DNA of 64,000 bases from Bacteroidales bacterium (GCA_017451385.1 JAFSPS010000020.1:1-64000), one strand, 5' to 3'. Shown: positions 41,378 to 50,688, counted from the first letter of the stretch. Notes: generated by a model not told the origin, from the letters alone. Numbers and translations: made by a program.

Positions 41378-42184
41378 CTAATGTCTTTTTCTCTTTTGTT
41401 TTTGAGCTTTATGCTGCCAGAAGGAGATGTTGAAGGATTTTTCCACAGAGTCCTCGTTGGCAATGCCTTTGAGGAAGTTGATGCCGGTGCGTGCTTCGAC
41501 CTCGTCCACTGGGACTGCAAATTCATGCCATTGGGCTTTTTGCTGGATGTGAGGGACGATGAGGCCTATGGCTTGCTGGCTTGCTGGGCAATAAACGACT
41601 TTGTAGAATGCCTTTGGGACGGCTACACGGTTGCGGCCTATGGTGGTCATATCGTCGGAGAAGATGGGGCCTGTGAAGACATAGATGGTGTCGTAGGTGC
41701 GCGACCAGTTGCGAACGCGGTCTTCGATGGTGTTCCAGATGCCGCTGTTGAAGCTGTGCTCCTGAGGTGACATGTTGCTGAGGAAGAATGTCTCGTCGTT
41801 GACGGTGAAGTCCCATTTCATGCTGCCGGAGGGGCACAGATGTCCGCGGTCGAAGCCGCTGCCGTGGTAGTCGTCGAGTTGTGCGCTGCGTGTGGCTATG
41901 GCAGGGTCTTCGCGGAAGTTGTTACTTTTCTTGCCTTGAGCGTTCACGCGGTCGCGCGTTAGCATATAGCCTACCCATGCGGCTTGTTCGTATTTTTCGT
42001 TATAGACGAGGGCAAAGCCTTTGTGGAAGACAATCTTCTCGCCCGAGCGTAGCTCGGGGAAGCAGCGCTGGAGGCGCATGTCGTTCTTGGTGTGATAGGT
42101 CGATGGGGACTGGGCTCTGCATGATGAGGAGAGGACGGAGACGATGAGGGCTCCGAGGATTAACAGACGTGGTAAGTTTTTCAT
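41378..42184 (-). CDS. exported DNA/RNA non-specific endonuclease (NUC1 family)
   Basis: A 268-residue secreted or lipid-anchored nuclease. The signal peptide ends VLSSSC, a good lipobox, followed by RAQSP. The catalytic block DYHGSGFDRGHLCPSGSMKW contains the DRGH motif with the general-base His; downstream SNMSPQEHSFNSGIWNTIED supplies the metal-ligand Asn region, and VFTGPIFSDD is also typical. It digests nucleic acids outside the cytoplasm, for nutrition or defence against free DNA. Its start overlaps the end of trmO by 4 bp, so they are translationally coupled. Confidence 0.9.
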   Translation of the reverse strand: MKNLPRLLILGALIVSVLSSSCRAQSPSTYHTKNDMRLQRCFPELRSGEKIVFHKGFALVYNEKYEQAAWVGYMLTRDRVNAQGKKSNNFREDPAIATRSAQLDDYHGSGFDRGHLCPSGSMKWDFTVNDETFFLSNMSPQEHSFNSGIWNTIEDRVRNWSRTYDTIYVFTGPIFSDDMTTIGRNRVAVPKAFYKVVYCPASQQAIGLIVPHIQQKAQWHEFAVPVDEVEARTGINFLKGIANEDSVEKSFNISFWQHKAQKQKRKRH

Positions 42185-42861
42185 GGCTTTGGTGTTATGT
42201 CGATGACTGTAAGGGTTGGAGGGGTGATGGAGAAATGTACTTCGTGGTGTGCAAAGGGCATGACATAGATGCGGTGGCTGTCGTCATGGTATTGCGGACG
42301 AGGGTCGTGGGCAAGGGTGTCGATGAGTGTATGATGCAGGGCGGAAGGGATGCGCTGCAACAGAGCGTCAGGGCATACTACATCGAGCAGATGGTCGGCG
42401 GGTTGAGGGGCGAAGCCGCTGCGAGCGTCGGGATGGCTGTCGGTGTAGGGTAGATAGGGCTTGATGTCGAGGATGGGTGTGCCGTTCATCAGGTCGGCAC
42501 CGCCTATGCGCAGCATGGTGCCGCGGTGGGCATTGTGCTCCACGGCGAGGAGACGCACTGAGGAGAGCCCTATGCTGTTGGGGCGGAAGGGGCTGCGTGT
42601 GGCAAAGACGCCCATGCGCACGTTGCCGCCCAGTCGTGGCGGTCTGACGGTGGGCGACCAGTCATCGCGCTGTGTCGCACTGAAGAGCCACAGCAGCCAG
42701 ATGTATTCGAATTGCTCTATGCCTCGTAGTGCTTCTGCCACACGGTAGGAAGGTTCGAAGACTATGAGGCTCTCACTCTGTACGATGCCGGACTGGCGCG
42801 GCACGCCGAACTTGGAGTCGTAGCAGTTCTCTATGTGTGCTATGGCTGAAATCTCTTTCAA
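42181..42861 (-). CDS. trmO: tRNA (N6-threonylcarbamoyladenosine37-N6)-methyltransferase TrmO
   Basis: A 226-residue protein of the TsaA/TrmO family, which methylates t6A37 of certain tRNAs using SAM. Motifs are EISAIAHIENCYDSKFGVPRQSG, the FEYIWLLWLFS strand, GVFATRSPFRPNSIGLSSVR, and DLMNGTPILDIKPYLPYTDS. Length and order are complete. The stop codon overlaps the ATG of the endonuclease gene by 4 bp. Confidence 0.92.
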   Translation of the reverse strand: MKEISAIAHIENCYDSKFGVPRQSGIVQSESLIVFEPSYRVAEALRGIEQFEYIWLLWLFSATQRDDWSPTVRPPRLGGNVRMGVFATRSPFRPNSIGLSSVRLLAVEHNAHRGTMLRIGGADLMNGTPILDIKPYLPYTDSHPDARSGFAPQPADHLLDVVCPDALLQRIPSALHHTLIDTLAHDPRPQYHDDSHRIYVMPFAHHEVHFSITPPTLTVIDITPKP

Positions 42862-42888
42862 GGGCTAACAGCGGTTAAACGGTGGTTG

Positions 42889-43668
42889 TTATAGGAAGCA
42901 CTCGTTTTCAAACTCTTCGAGGCTGAATGGTTCTATTTCGAGCGTCCCGTCGCTGTTGATGATGGCTTTGAAGTATTGCTTTGTGGCTTTCAGGTAGAGG
43001 TCTTTGCCGTGGAAATAGCTGGAGGGAGCGAAAGGAATATCCTGCATAATGAACACGTTGGCCTGTTGCACCATGTAGCAGAGGATAGCGGTGACGATGT
43101 CGGTTTGTAGGTCGTCGGCAATGGTACGTTCCTCGGGCAGAGTGAGCAACTGTCCGTTGTAGGCAGTGTCGATAAGGCGAGAGACGCGGACCCACGAGTG
43201 CATCAGGTCGCGTCCGCTCTTGGTGGAGCGTAGCTGGTATTCGGCATAGAGGCGTGGCTCTGTTGGTGTGCCTTTCCATGCCAGCAGGCTGCAGATGAGT
43301 ATGGCGTCGGCATCGTGCGTCACGCAGTAGCGCGACGGGTCGCCGTCCTGCAGGCTCTTGAGCCTACGTGCTGTGCGTATGCCTGGGTAGAGTATGCTGT
43401 CGGTAGTGGTGATGGCATAGCCGCGTTGGCGTATGCCAATTGGGATGGTTTGGTTGAAGAAGTGCGCAGCGACGGCTTGCCGCTGATATTCGCAGAGCGT
43501 GGCGGAGTCTGCATCTTTCTTGTGCGGGGTGAGGTCGAAGAGTGGCGCCACATGTATGCTGCGAGGTGTTTCTTCGTATAGCGTGGCGTAGCGCACATAT
43601 TTCTTTTCGCTCTTGCATGCGGCAATGGCGAGAAGGATGAGTGGCAATATGAGTAGCAGTCGCTTCAC
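42889..43668 (-). CDS. lipoprotein of the DUF799/GNA1162-like family
   Basis: A 259-residue lipoprotein: signal peptide MKRLLLILPLILLAIAAC with the Cys at residue 18. The mature part has an alternating strand-helix order (RSIHVAPLFDLTPHKKDADS, QTIPIGIRQRGYAITTTDSI, HDADAILICSLLAWKG, RLYAEYQLRSTKSGRDLMHS) like DUF799 (GNA1162) lipoproteins, which share the LpoB/TolB-N-like fold. It probably sits on the inner face of the outer membrane. It lies 27 bp upstream of trmO on the same strand. Confidence 0.72.
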   Translation of the reverse strand: MKRLLLILPLILLAIAACKSEKKYVRYATLYEETPRSIHVAPLFDLTPHKKDADSATLCEYQRQAVAAHFFNQTIPIGIRQRGYAITTTDSILYPGIRTARRLKSLQDGDPSRYCVTHDADAILICSLLAWKGTPTEPRLYAEYQLRSTKSGRDLMHSWVRVSRLIDTAYNGQLLTLPEERTIADDLQTDIVTAILCYMVQQANVFIMQDIPFAPSSYFHGKDLYLKATKQYFKAIINSDGTLEIEPFSLEEFENECFL

Positions 43669-43854
43669 TGATGTTTTTTTATGATTATGATAATACGGTA
43701 GGTTTATATAAAAGGAGGTATATGCAACACTTATGTGGTTGAGTCTGAATATCGGATATTTATTATTTATCTGAAACGCTGATGGGGTGTTTATTGCAGC
43801 CCCTTAATGAAGATGGTGATAAAACGCTATTATTCTATGCTTTTTTCAAAAAAG

Positions 43855-44233
43855 AAGCATCTGTCTGACCTATAAGCCGGGTTCTGTCGAGTTCTATCAT
43901 TTATCTACTGCCGTCGTCGCCGACGACCTCTATCGACCTACCCCCCGACAACGGACGAGCCAGCCCTTGACTGTCGGTATATTTGGTCTTTCAACCCATA
44001 AGGCTTGCCATCACGCTCATTGCTGAGACGCGTCGTGAGCTCTTACCTCGCGTTTTCACCCTTACCGGCCCTGTGGCAGGCGGTTTGTTTTCTGTGGCGC
44101 TCTCTGTGGTGCAGTCCTTGCGGTGCTGTACCCCTTCCCGTTAGGAAGTATGGCGGCTCTGTGTTGCCCAGACTTTCCTCTCGCCAGAGTCTTGCGGCTC
44201 CGGCCAGCGATAGAACAGTCCGACAGATGCTTT
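43855..44233 (-). ncRNA. rnpB: RNase P RNA
   Basis: The catalytic RNA that matures tRNA 5' ends. On the minus strand the 5' part reads gcatctgtcgg and the 3' end gacagatgc, forming helix P1. The conserved block gaggaaagtctgggcaacac (P4 and neighbours) lies near 44172-44191, and the 3' conserved acagaacccggcttatag near 43868-43885. Length of about 375 nt fits bacterial type A. A minus-strand -7 box TACCTTTG at 44378-44385 may be the promoter, leaving a leader to be removed; a T-rich stretch follows the 3' end. Confidence 0.96.
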
Positions 44234-44377
44234 TGTTTATTGTTTGTATCTCGTTATGGTTGTGAACTTATTGTATTTGAACGGTAGAATAAATATTTGC
44301 GCTATCAGGATGTTACGTTGTGATTGTAGTATGCTCTTGTGTTATAATTATAATGCTCTATACTAAAAACATGATTG

Positions 44378-44385
44378 CAAAGGTA
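44378..44385 (-). promoter_or_regulatory. possible rnpB -7 box
   Basis: Minus-strand TACCTTTG about 145 bp upstream of the RNase P RNA 5' end. It lies in a 225-bp AT-rich gap (44234-44457) that otherwise shows nothing. Confidence 0.45.
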
Positions 44386-44457
44386 AAAAATAAATGTTGA
44401 TTTTGCTCAAAAATAATGTTTGTATTATGATAAAGGTTTTTTTGAGGATGCTTAAAA

Positions 44458-44481
44458 AAGGATGCCTATGGTGGCATCCTT
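44458..44481. terminator. terminator of the 44508-45122 gene
   Basis: A perfect 9-bp stem aaggatgcc / ggcatcctt with a 6-nt loop and an A-run on the left, which is a U-run for minus-strand transcription. Confidence 0.85.
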
Positions 44482-44507
44482 GTGAGTGATAGTTTTTTTT
44501 TATGCTG

Positions 44508-45122
44508 TTAAAATCCTAAAGGAATAAAAGTTACGTTGGTAAGCGCTATCGTGACGGTCTTGTGCTGCACGTTGTCTATCCTTTTGTTTTCGCCGCCGAA
44601 ATAGAGCTCGTAGAGGTTGAACATGTCGCATTGCATGACCAGGGAGAGCGTGTTGGTCTCGCGGTCGTAGCCGTCCACTACGCTTTTGATGGTACGATGG
44701 CCGAGCCAGTCGAAGGTGAGCGTGCCGCCGTTTTCCTCGGTGAGTGCCGAGGCGTGGGCGAAGTCTTCGTACATGGCGGAACGAGTATGCTGCCAGAAGT
44801 TGATATCGTCATATCGCAAGTCGAGCATAACGGCAGGGCGGCGTATGCCGGAGCCTTCTATCTGGGCACCGATATAAATCTCGTAGAATGCGGTGTCTTC
44901 GACAAAGCGACAAGTGGCTACATACTGTCCGTTGTTGATTACGGAGTCGCCAGAGAAGATGCTCACGGAGTCGTTGGAGACGATGAAATAAGGGTTGTCG
45001 CTATAGTCTGGTGAGGGTGCTGGCGAAGGCTCTGACGGTCCATTCTCTTTCTCGCCACATGCAGCGAAGAAGAGCAGAGGACATACAAATAACGCTGCTT
45101 TTAAGAGTATTTTTTTCTTCAT
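44508..45122 (-). CDS. hypothetical lipoprotein A
   Basis: A 204-residue lipoprotein with signal MKKKILLKAALFVCPLLFFA and lipobox AAC. An acidic Pro/Ser-rich spacer (GPSEPSPAPSPDYSDNPYF) leads to a beta-rich domain (YVATCRFVEDTAFYEIYIGA, IRRPAVMLDLRYDDINFWQH, KTVTIALTNVTFIPLGF). It is first from the 3' side in a run of three minus-strand lipoprotein genes (44508, 45175, 45861), the other two being clear paralogues; similarity of this one to them is at best distant. Function unknown. Confidence 0.72.
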   Translation of the reverse strand: MKKKILLKAALFVCPLLFFAACGEKENGPSEPSPAPSPDYSDNPYFIVSNDSVSIFSGDSVINNGQYVATCRFVEDTAFYEIYIGAQIEGSGIRRPAVMLDLRYDDINFWQHTRSAMYEDFAHASALTEENGGTLTFDWLGHRTIKSVVDGYDRETNTLSLVMQCDMFNLYELYFGGENKRIDNVQHKTVTIALTNVTFIPLGF

Positions 45123-45174
45123 AATGCAATGTGGTTTTGTCTGTTAATGGTGTAAGATGCAATGTTGTCGGATG

Positions 45175-45843
45175 TCAGCGCAATTTAGCATTGTAGAAGA
45201 GGAAGTTATTTACTTTGACGGTTAAATCACGTCGAGAGGCTTTCTCTTCCGGAATGTTCAAGACGGCATACTCGTAGAAGCTTTTCATCACTGCGGTGGC
45301 TTCGAAGGAGACGATGACGGGGGTGGTCTCAAATCTGTTGAAATGAAGCGTTTTAATCATATCGAACATATACTCGGCTTTGACGCGAACATCCACCTGT
45401 TTCAGGTCCTCGAAGTGTAAGGAGTCCTCGGAATAGAGAAAATGAGCCACCTGCCATTTCGTGCTCTCATCAGCAGATGAGTCGAATTTGAGTCCTATCT
45501 GGATTTGTGGCAGTCGGTTGATGCCCAGCTCCTGATTGCGGCAGCAGGCCACGAGCGAAAGGAGGTAGGGGTTCTCTGTGTCGTCGATAAGGGCGTTGAA
45601 GCGGTCAAAATGGATGGTCTTGCCGTTGAAATAGACAGTCAGAGATTGTTCTTCCGAGTTCTCATCCTTGTTGTCATCGGCAGGTGGGGTTACCCCTCGC
45701 TGTGTGTCGTTGTCATTATTCTGCACGGTGGTTGGATTGTCATCATTGCCACGTGCATAAACATACTCTTCCTCCCTACTGCAAGATAAAAGGAGGAATG
45801 TTGCGATAGCCGCAGTGAGCAGTAAGGAGGCGAGTGGTTTCAT
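45175..45843 (-). CDS. hypothetical lipoprotein B, paralogue of lipoprotein C
   Basis: A 222-residue lipoprotein with signal MKPLASLLLTAAIATFLLLS and the Cys at residue 21. A disordered acidic/Asn/Asp linker precedes the folded part. The folded part aligns along its length with the next gene upstream: both share (I/V)DD(T/S)(E/Q)NPYL, LPQ(I/F)Q(I/V)G, KWQ(V/I), YSE(D/N), (F)FE(T)(T/S)PV and a C-terminal V-x-N-F-x-F. The two arose by tandem duplication and are 17 bp apart. Role unknown. Confidence 0.75.
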   Translation of the reverse strand: MKPLASLLLTAAIATFLLLSCSREEEYVYARGNDDNPTTVQNNDNDTQRGVTPPADDNKDENSEEQSLTVYFNGKTIHFDRFNALIDDTENPYLLSLVACCRNQELGINRLPQIQIGLKFDSSADESTKWQVAHFLYSEDSLHFEDLKQVDVRVKAEYMFDMIKTLHFNRFETTPVIVSFEATAVMKSFYEYAVLNIPEEKASRRDLTVKVNNFLFYNAKLR

Positions 45844-45860
45844 GCAAATATAAGACGTTA

Positions 45861-46481
45861 TTATTCTTGGTCTCTCAGTGAGCCGTTGACGAAGCGGAAG
45901 TTCTTGACGCGAACAAGCAGAGGTTTGGTAGAGACTTCATCTTCGGCTACATTCTCAACGATATGCTCGTATAAACTGCGCATTGTTATATCTGCATCGA
46001 AAGAGACTTCGACGGGGCTTGTCTCGAATTTGGTGAATTGGAAGGAGTTGATGGTCTTATACACATATTCGCATGGATTCTTGGGGTTGGCCGTTTTCAT
46101 AGCTGCGAAATGAGCGGCATTCTCACTATATTGTATATAGTTGATTTGCCATTTGTTTTCGGCTTCGTTGTCAAATTGGAATCCCACTTGGAACTGTGGC
46201 AGTTTAGCGGCGCCTGTCTCAGCGTCTTTGCCTACGGCTACGAGTGCGAAGAGGTAGGGGTTCTGAGAGTCGTCGATAACAGCCTGATAGATGCCCATGT
46301 CAGCCAATGTGTCGTTGAAGATGACGATGATGGATGGGATGGTGTCTGTCTCGTCCTGCTGGTTGCCGCCGCCCTGCTCGGTGTTGGTTTTGTCTGAATC
46401 GTTGTCTTTGTCACCGCAAGAGGCGAACATGAGGGTTCCTGCTAAGAGTGCAAGGGCAAAGAATTTGATAGTTTTTTTCAT
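45861..46481 (-). CDS. hypothetical lipoprotein C, paralogue of lipoprotein B
   Basis: A 206-residue lipoprotein with signal MKKTIKFFALALLAGTLMFA and lipobox ASC. After a short Asp/Asn/Gln-rich spacer the conserved domain includes AVIDDSQNPYLFALVAVGKD, LPQFQVGFQFDNE, INYIQYSENAAHFAAMKTAN and TKPLLVRVKNFRFVNGSLRD. It is the first gene of a probable three-lipoprotein operon; a minus-strand -7 box TATTTTTG lies at 46550-46557. Confidence 0.75.
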   Translation of the reverse strand: MKKTIKFFALALLAGTLMFASCGDKDNDSDKTNTEQGGGNQQDETDTIPSIIVIFNDTLADMGIYQAVIDDSQNPYLFALVAVGKDAETGAAKLPQFQVGFQFDNEAENKWQINYIQYSENAAHFAAMKTANPKNPCEYVYKTINSFQFTKFETSPVEVSFDADITMRSLYEHIVENVAEDEVSTKPLLVRVKNFRFVNGSLRDQE

Positions 46482-46549
46482 GGAATGATATTATTTGTGT
46501 TAATTATTCGATAGTGTTTTTTGTATTATCTGATTTGGTTATAACTTTG

Positions 46550-46557
46550 CAAAAATA
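46550..46557 (-). promoter_or_regulatory. -7 box of the lipoprotein operon
   Basis: Minus-strand TATTTTTG, about 70 bp upstream of lipoprotein C. A plus-strand TAACTTTG overlaps it but has no gene to serve. Confidence 0.55.
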
Positions 46558-46586
46558 CGTTTTTTTCACTTTATTGCAAACCTTTT

Positions 46587-47657
46587 TTATTCACAATACT
46601 CTTTTATGGTGTGCTGTGCGTAGTTGCGCCATTTGTTGAGAGTTGTTTCCATGTCGGCAGGTATGGGGCTTTCGAAGTGCAGATGCTGGTGCGTCGTAGG
46701 GTGTTCGAATCCGAGAATCATGGCATGGAGTGCTTGGCGTGGCAGCAAGTCGAAACAGTTGGTTACGAATTGTTTGTATTTGGAGAAGGTGGTGCCTTTT
46801 AGAATCTCGTTGCCTCCGTAGGCGGCGTCGTTGAAGAGGGGGTGTCCTATGTGGCGCATGTGGGCTCGGATTTGGTGTGTGCGTCCTGTTTCGAGCACAC
46901 ATTCGATGAGTGTGACATATCCGAAGCGTTCGATGACACTCCAGTGGGTTACGGCATGTTTGCCACGGTCTGGGGTGGTTACCGTCATAATGCGGCGGTC
47001 TTTGGGCGAGCGTTCGAGGTTGCCGTCGATGGTGCCGTTCTCTTCGTTGAAGTCGCCCCATACGAGGGCACGGTATTTGCGTTCTATGGTATGGTCGAAG
47101 AACTGCTTGGCCAGCATCACCTGTGCTTCTTCGTTCTTGGCTACGAGGAGCAGTCCGGAGGTGTCTTTGTCTATGCGGTGGACGAGGTATGGGCTGACGG
47201 CATCACCTTGGTCGCGTAGGTAGTAGAGTAGTCCGTTGAGGAGGGTGCCGCTGAAGTTGCCTACGCCCGGGTGTACTACGAGGCCGGCGGGCTTGTCTAT
47301 CACCATCACGTCGGCATCTTCATATATGATGTTTAGCGGTATGGGTTCTGGCAGCAGTTCGAACTCGTGAGGTGGCTCTGGTAGCAGTATGCTGATGACA
47401 TCGAGTGGCTTGACGCGGTAGTTGGCTTTGACGGCTTTGCCGCCTACGACGATGCAGGAGGCTTTGGCAGCCGCTTGTATCTTGGTGCGCGAGATGCCTT
47501 CGAGCCGCATCTGCAGGTATTTGTCTATGCGCATCATCTCTTGTCCGCGGTCCACAGTGATGCGGTGGTGTTCGTAGAGGTCGTTCTCTTCGTTGTCGCT
47601 GGGGGAGGGCAGGTCTGCCGTCTGCTTGGGGGCGAGGGGGCTGTCGGAGGTTTGCAT
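46587..47657 (-). CDS. rluD: RluD-type 23S rRNA pseudouridine synthase
   Basis: A 356-residue enzyme that isomerises uridines of 23S rRNA. An S4 RNA-binding domain (RIDKYLQMRLEGISRTKIQA, about residues 43-105) precedes the catalytic domain with VIDKPAGLVVHPGVGNFSGT, the active-site motif HRIDKDTSGLLLVAKN containing the catalytic Asp, GKHAVTHW and ETGRTHQIRAHMRHIGHPLF. A nonconserved acidic stretch (residues 1-35) begins the protein. It sits near the PASTA-protein gene as in many Bacteroidota, here with a T9SS cargo gene inserted between. Confidence 0.93.
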   Translation of the reverse strand: MQTSDSPLAPKQTADLPSPSDNEENDLYEHHRITVDRGQEMMRIDKYLQMRLEGISRTKIQAAAKASCIVVGGKAVKANYRVKPLDVISILLPEPPHEFELLPEPIPLNIIYEDADVMVIDKPAGLVVHPGVGNFSGTLLNGLLYYLRDQGDAVSPYLVHRIDKDTSGLLLVAKNEEAQVMLAKQFFDHTIERKYRALVWGDFNEENGTIDGNLERSPKDRRIMTVTTPDRGKHAVTHWSVIERFGYVTLIECVLETGRTHQIRAHMRHIGHPLFNDAAYGGNEILKGTTFSKYKQFVTNCFDLLPRQALHAMILGFEHPTTHQHLHFESPIPADMETTLNKWRNYAQHTIKEYCE

Positions 47658-47681
47658 GATGAGAGCGTGGATGGTGGTAGG

Positions 47682-49577
47682 TTAGTGCTTTATGATGACT
47701 TTGCGCCATAGGTGCTGTCCGTCGGCGAGAGCTATGGAAAGGGAGTAGATGCCGTCCGCCAGTGCTGCCACAGACAGGGTGTTGCCGACGGTGTGCGCTA
47801 CGAGCTGTCCTTGTATGGAATAGAGCGAGAGCGCTGCCGGATGAGTGGTCTCTACGTGCAGCGTGTTGCTGGCGGGATTGGGGAAGAGCCTGATGGCTGC
47901 GATACTATCAACGTCGGCTATGGCTCCCATGTTGGGGCCACGCAGTGTGCCGAGGTAGGGGCGTATCATCAGTGCACCATAGATGAAGGACTGTTGCCAT
48001 TCGCCACCAACCTTGTAGAAGGTGTGCTCGGAGGCATTGTTGTTGCGGTCCATGCCGAGGTTGATGATGCCCGGCGTGGTCTGTCGTAGGCCTACATAGA
48101 TGGTGCCGTCTATGGGCAGTGGCTTCTCGAGGCGGTAGGTTATGTAGCGGTTGATGGCGGTGAAGCGCGGATAGCGTGTGGCGTTGTCGCAGTAGATGAG
48201 TTGCCCGGGCTGTCCGTCGTTGTCGTCCCATACGCAGAGCTGGAACGCCATGGTGGCGTTCTCGTCGCCGCGAGTACGGTTGAAGTAGAGCGCTACGGCG
48301 GTGAGGGTGTCGGCTTGGTTGAGTTCGATACGATAAGCCATCTCGACAGTCCCCGACATGTTGTATATGCCGTAGCCGTTCTCGGCGGTGCCGTCGTCGT
48401 AGGCATAGTAATTCTCTATATGCTGGTAGAAGTGAATGGTATCGTTTTGAGGGAACGGGTCGCCGCCCACGCCCTCGGTGACGGTGTGTATGATGTGGTA
48501 GGTGCGTTGCACCCCGTCAGCGGGGAAGGCGCCAGATACTGGCGGTGCGGCATGCGCTGCGGCAGTCTGGTAGGAGGCAGAGGGTGCGAATGGCGTAATG
48601 TTGTCGATGCCGCCGTCGTAGGGTGTCAGCCATTCGTCGGCTTCGGCATACTGGTAGCGCGTGGAGAGCGTCTCCTCATAGCGGTTGGTGATGGTGATGG
48701 CGATGGATGATGCCATTTCGTCGGTGCGGTACTGGCTGGCCGGCATGGCTTGGTAGCGGCGCAGCATGGAGGGTGCCGGCTCTACGAATGCCACATCGCG
48801 TGCAAAGGTGTAGCGGTAGTTGCGGCCATAGTCGAGCAGCACATAGTCAATGTGCCATTGGTCGCTGTTGCCCACGAGACCAGGTTCTATGGTATTGTCG
48901 AAGCTGCAATAGTTGCGAAAACGGAACCGGAAATCGCTTGTCAGGTATTTGTCAAGGGTGATAGGCACATAGACATACTGCCATGTGGTGCCGGTGCGCA
49001 GCACGAGGCTGTCCACCGATATGCCGTCGGTACCCCACACTTTGTCCCATCTGTTGCTGGCGGCATCGTAAAATTCGAGTATCAGGGAGTCGCCTTTGTT
49101 GGGCGAATCGCCCGTGCGCGTCCACATGTCGCCACTGCCGCCGCCGGGCAGATAGTAGAAGCTGAGGGCCAGCGAGTCGGCAGGGGATAGCCGTCGCGCT
49201 ACAGGCATGAGCAGCGAGTCGAGCCGTAGAGGCATAGAGAGCACGGTGTCGGCAGGGAAGGGCATGGATGAGGAGCCAGTGTAGTAGAGATTGCCTTGCT
49301 CGTTGATGGCATCAAGGGTCATCATGCCTATGGTGGGTGGCAGTAGTGCGAACTGGGTGTTGACCCAAGCGCCGTAGGATATCCAACGGTCTATGGATGG
49401 CGAACCTTGATAGTTGGAGAAGTCGTCGAAGAAAGGCAACGAGAGAGCTATGGGTGATTTGGCGTGTTTCGCCGTACCCTGCGGACCATACTGCAATGCA
49501 GTGACTACTTCCTGAGCGCTGATGGTGTGGGCTGCAAGGAGCAGAATTATTATCGAAAGAAGGTTGTTTCGTGGCAT
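47682..49577 (-). CDS. secreted protein with type IX sorting domain
   Basis: A 631-residue exported protein. A signal peptide (RNNLLSIIILLLAAHTISAQ) is followed by a large beta-rich region starting LSLPFFDDFSNYQGSPSIDR WISYGAWVN-like, typical of jelly-roll domains in Bacteroidota surface proteins, with DQWHIDYVLLDYGR as a later element. The last 70 residues form a T9SS type A C-terminal domain: LFPNPASNTLHVETTH, ALSLYSIQGQLV, LADGIYSLSIALADGQ and KVIIKH. It should therefore be exported through the type IX system and fixed to the surface or released. The ligand or activity is unknown. Confidence 0.85.
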   Translation of the reverse strand: MPRNNLLSIIILLLAAHTISAQEVVTALQYGPQGTAKHAKSPIALSLPFFDDFSNYQGSPSIDRWISYGAWVNTQFALLPPTIGMMTLDAINEQGNLYYTGSSSMPFPADTVLSMPLRLDSLLMPVARRLSPADSLALSFYYLPGGGSGDMWTRTGDSPNKGDSLILEFYDAASNRWDKVWGTDGISVDSLVLRTGTTWQYVYVPITLDKYLTSDFRFRFRNYCSFDNTIEPGLVGNSDQWHIDYVLLDYGRNYRYTFARDVAFVEPAPSMLRRYQAMPASQYRTDEMASSIAITITNRYEETLSTRYQYAEADEWLTPYDGGIDNITPFAPSASYQTAAAHAAPPVSGAFPADGVQRTYHIIHTVTEGVGGDPFPQNDTIHFYQHIENYYAYDDGTAENGYGIYNMSGTVEMAYRIELNQADTLTAVALYFNRTRGDENATMAFQLCVWDDNDGQPGQLIYCDNATRYPRFTAINRYITYRLEKPLPIDGTIYVGLRQTTPGIINLGMDRNNNASEHTFYKVGGEWQQSFIYGALMIRPYLGTLRGPNMGAIADVDSIAAIRLFPNPASNTLHVETTHPAALSLYSIQGQLVAHTVGNTLSVAALADGIYSLSIALADGQHLWRKVIIKH

Positions 49578-49742
49578 TTCTTCTCGGTTGGTATTCTGTT
49601 TTTTTTTTCTCGACGAATTATAATGAATTTAGGACGAATGTTTTATTTCCCGGGTAATTACGTGTATTTCTCGGAGAATTGTTTTCTCGCTTAATTATGG
49701 TTAGTGTTTTTTTTGATAGAAGGGGGTAAATCTTTAATGGTA

Positions 49743-50636
49743 TTACCAGTTGAGGCCTTCGTCTTCAAAGGGTTGGCTCTCGCCCCATTCTATTTCGCCT
49801 GATGCCGAGGGGTTGCCGATGGCAGAGGAGTCAATGCGGTATTCTTCCACCATTTTGTGTATTTTCTGTTCGTCGGCATCGCAGTACCACAGGTTGACGC
49901 GGGTGCCGAAGGGTATCTGTGTCAGGCCGTCATAGCTGGGTTGCTGCTTATAGACGACAGCCGCGGCGCGGTTGCTAACGCCGTCGAAGTTTTCTGAGCC
50001 GATGTTGAACGAGGCCGAGAGAATCTCGCGGCGTACGCGGTCGGATTTTTTGCCGATAACGAAAGGCACGGTGCTGTGGGCTTTGGCGGGGTCGTCGCCG
50101 ATGCCAACCACGAGGTCTATCTTGGCACCATTGGATAGTTTGTCGCCAGCATTGACAATCCTGCCGTTGTGCGTCATCTCGATAATGGTGTTGCGGAAGG
50201 GGCTATCGACAAATTTCAGTTTTCCACCAACGAGGCCCACGCTTTCCAACTGCGATATAGCGGTGCGCAGTGTTACGCCACCTGTGAGGTCTGGCACCAC
50301 GGCGTCGGAAGGGCGGAAGGCCGTTATGGTAACATATATCTTACGCCCTTTCTTTATCACGGTGCCCGCTTTGGGGTCCTGCGTCAGGATAACACCGCCG
50401 TCCATGCCGTCGCGATAGGTGGAGTCGAGCACTATGAAGTCAAGCCCCAAGGCATTGTCGCGTTGTAGCGAATCGACGGAGAGACCCACCATCTCGGGCA
50501 GGTCATAGACTTTGCCGTGACGCGAATAGATGCGGATGCCAATGAATACGAGTATGATGATGGCAAAGGATATTAGAGCCATCCATACGAGTTGCAGTAT
50601 GATGGGATGTTTTGAGAAAAAAGAGTCTTTTTTCAT
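49743..50636 (-). CDS. membrane-anchored PASTA-domain protein
   Basis: A 297-residue protein with a short cytoplasmic N-terminus, one membrane helix (LVWMALISFAIIILVFIGIR) and three PASTA domains: VYDLPEMVGLSVDSLQRDNA, AVVPDLTGGVTLRTAISQLE and STVPFVIGKKSDRVRREILS. PASTA domains bind muropeptides or beta-lactam-like ligands in other phyla. The C-terminal 35 residues are acidic and probably disordered. There is no kinase domain. Bacteroidota commonly carry such proteins near rluD. Confidence 0.88.
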   Translation of the reverse strand: MKKDSFFSKHPIILQLVWMALISFAIIILVFIGIRIYSRHGKVYDLPEMVGLSVDSLQRDNALGLDFIVLDSTYRDGMDGGVILTQDPKAGTVIKKGRKIYVTITAFRPSDAVVPDLTGGVTLRTAISQLESVGLVGGKLKFVDSPFRNTIIEMTHNGRIVNAGDKLSNGAKIDLVVGIGDDPAKAHSTVPFVIGKKSDRVRREILSASFNIGSENFDGVSNRAAAVVYKQQPSYDGLTQIPFGTRVNLWYCDADEQKIHKMVEEYRIDSSAIGNPSASGEIEWGESQPFEDEGLNW

Positions 50637-50688
50637 GATACACGGTGTTTGGTGGCTTGTCGGGCGGTGATGTTCTTGCCTTGTGATG

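Noticed and set aside
43364-43625. Minus-strand small frames within the DUF799 gene
   Set aside because: Alternative frames of a supported lipoprotein gene on the same strand.
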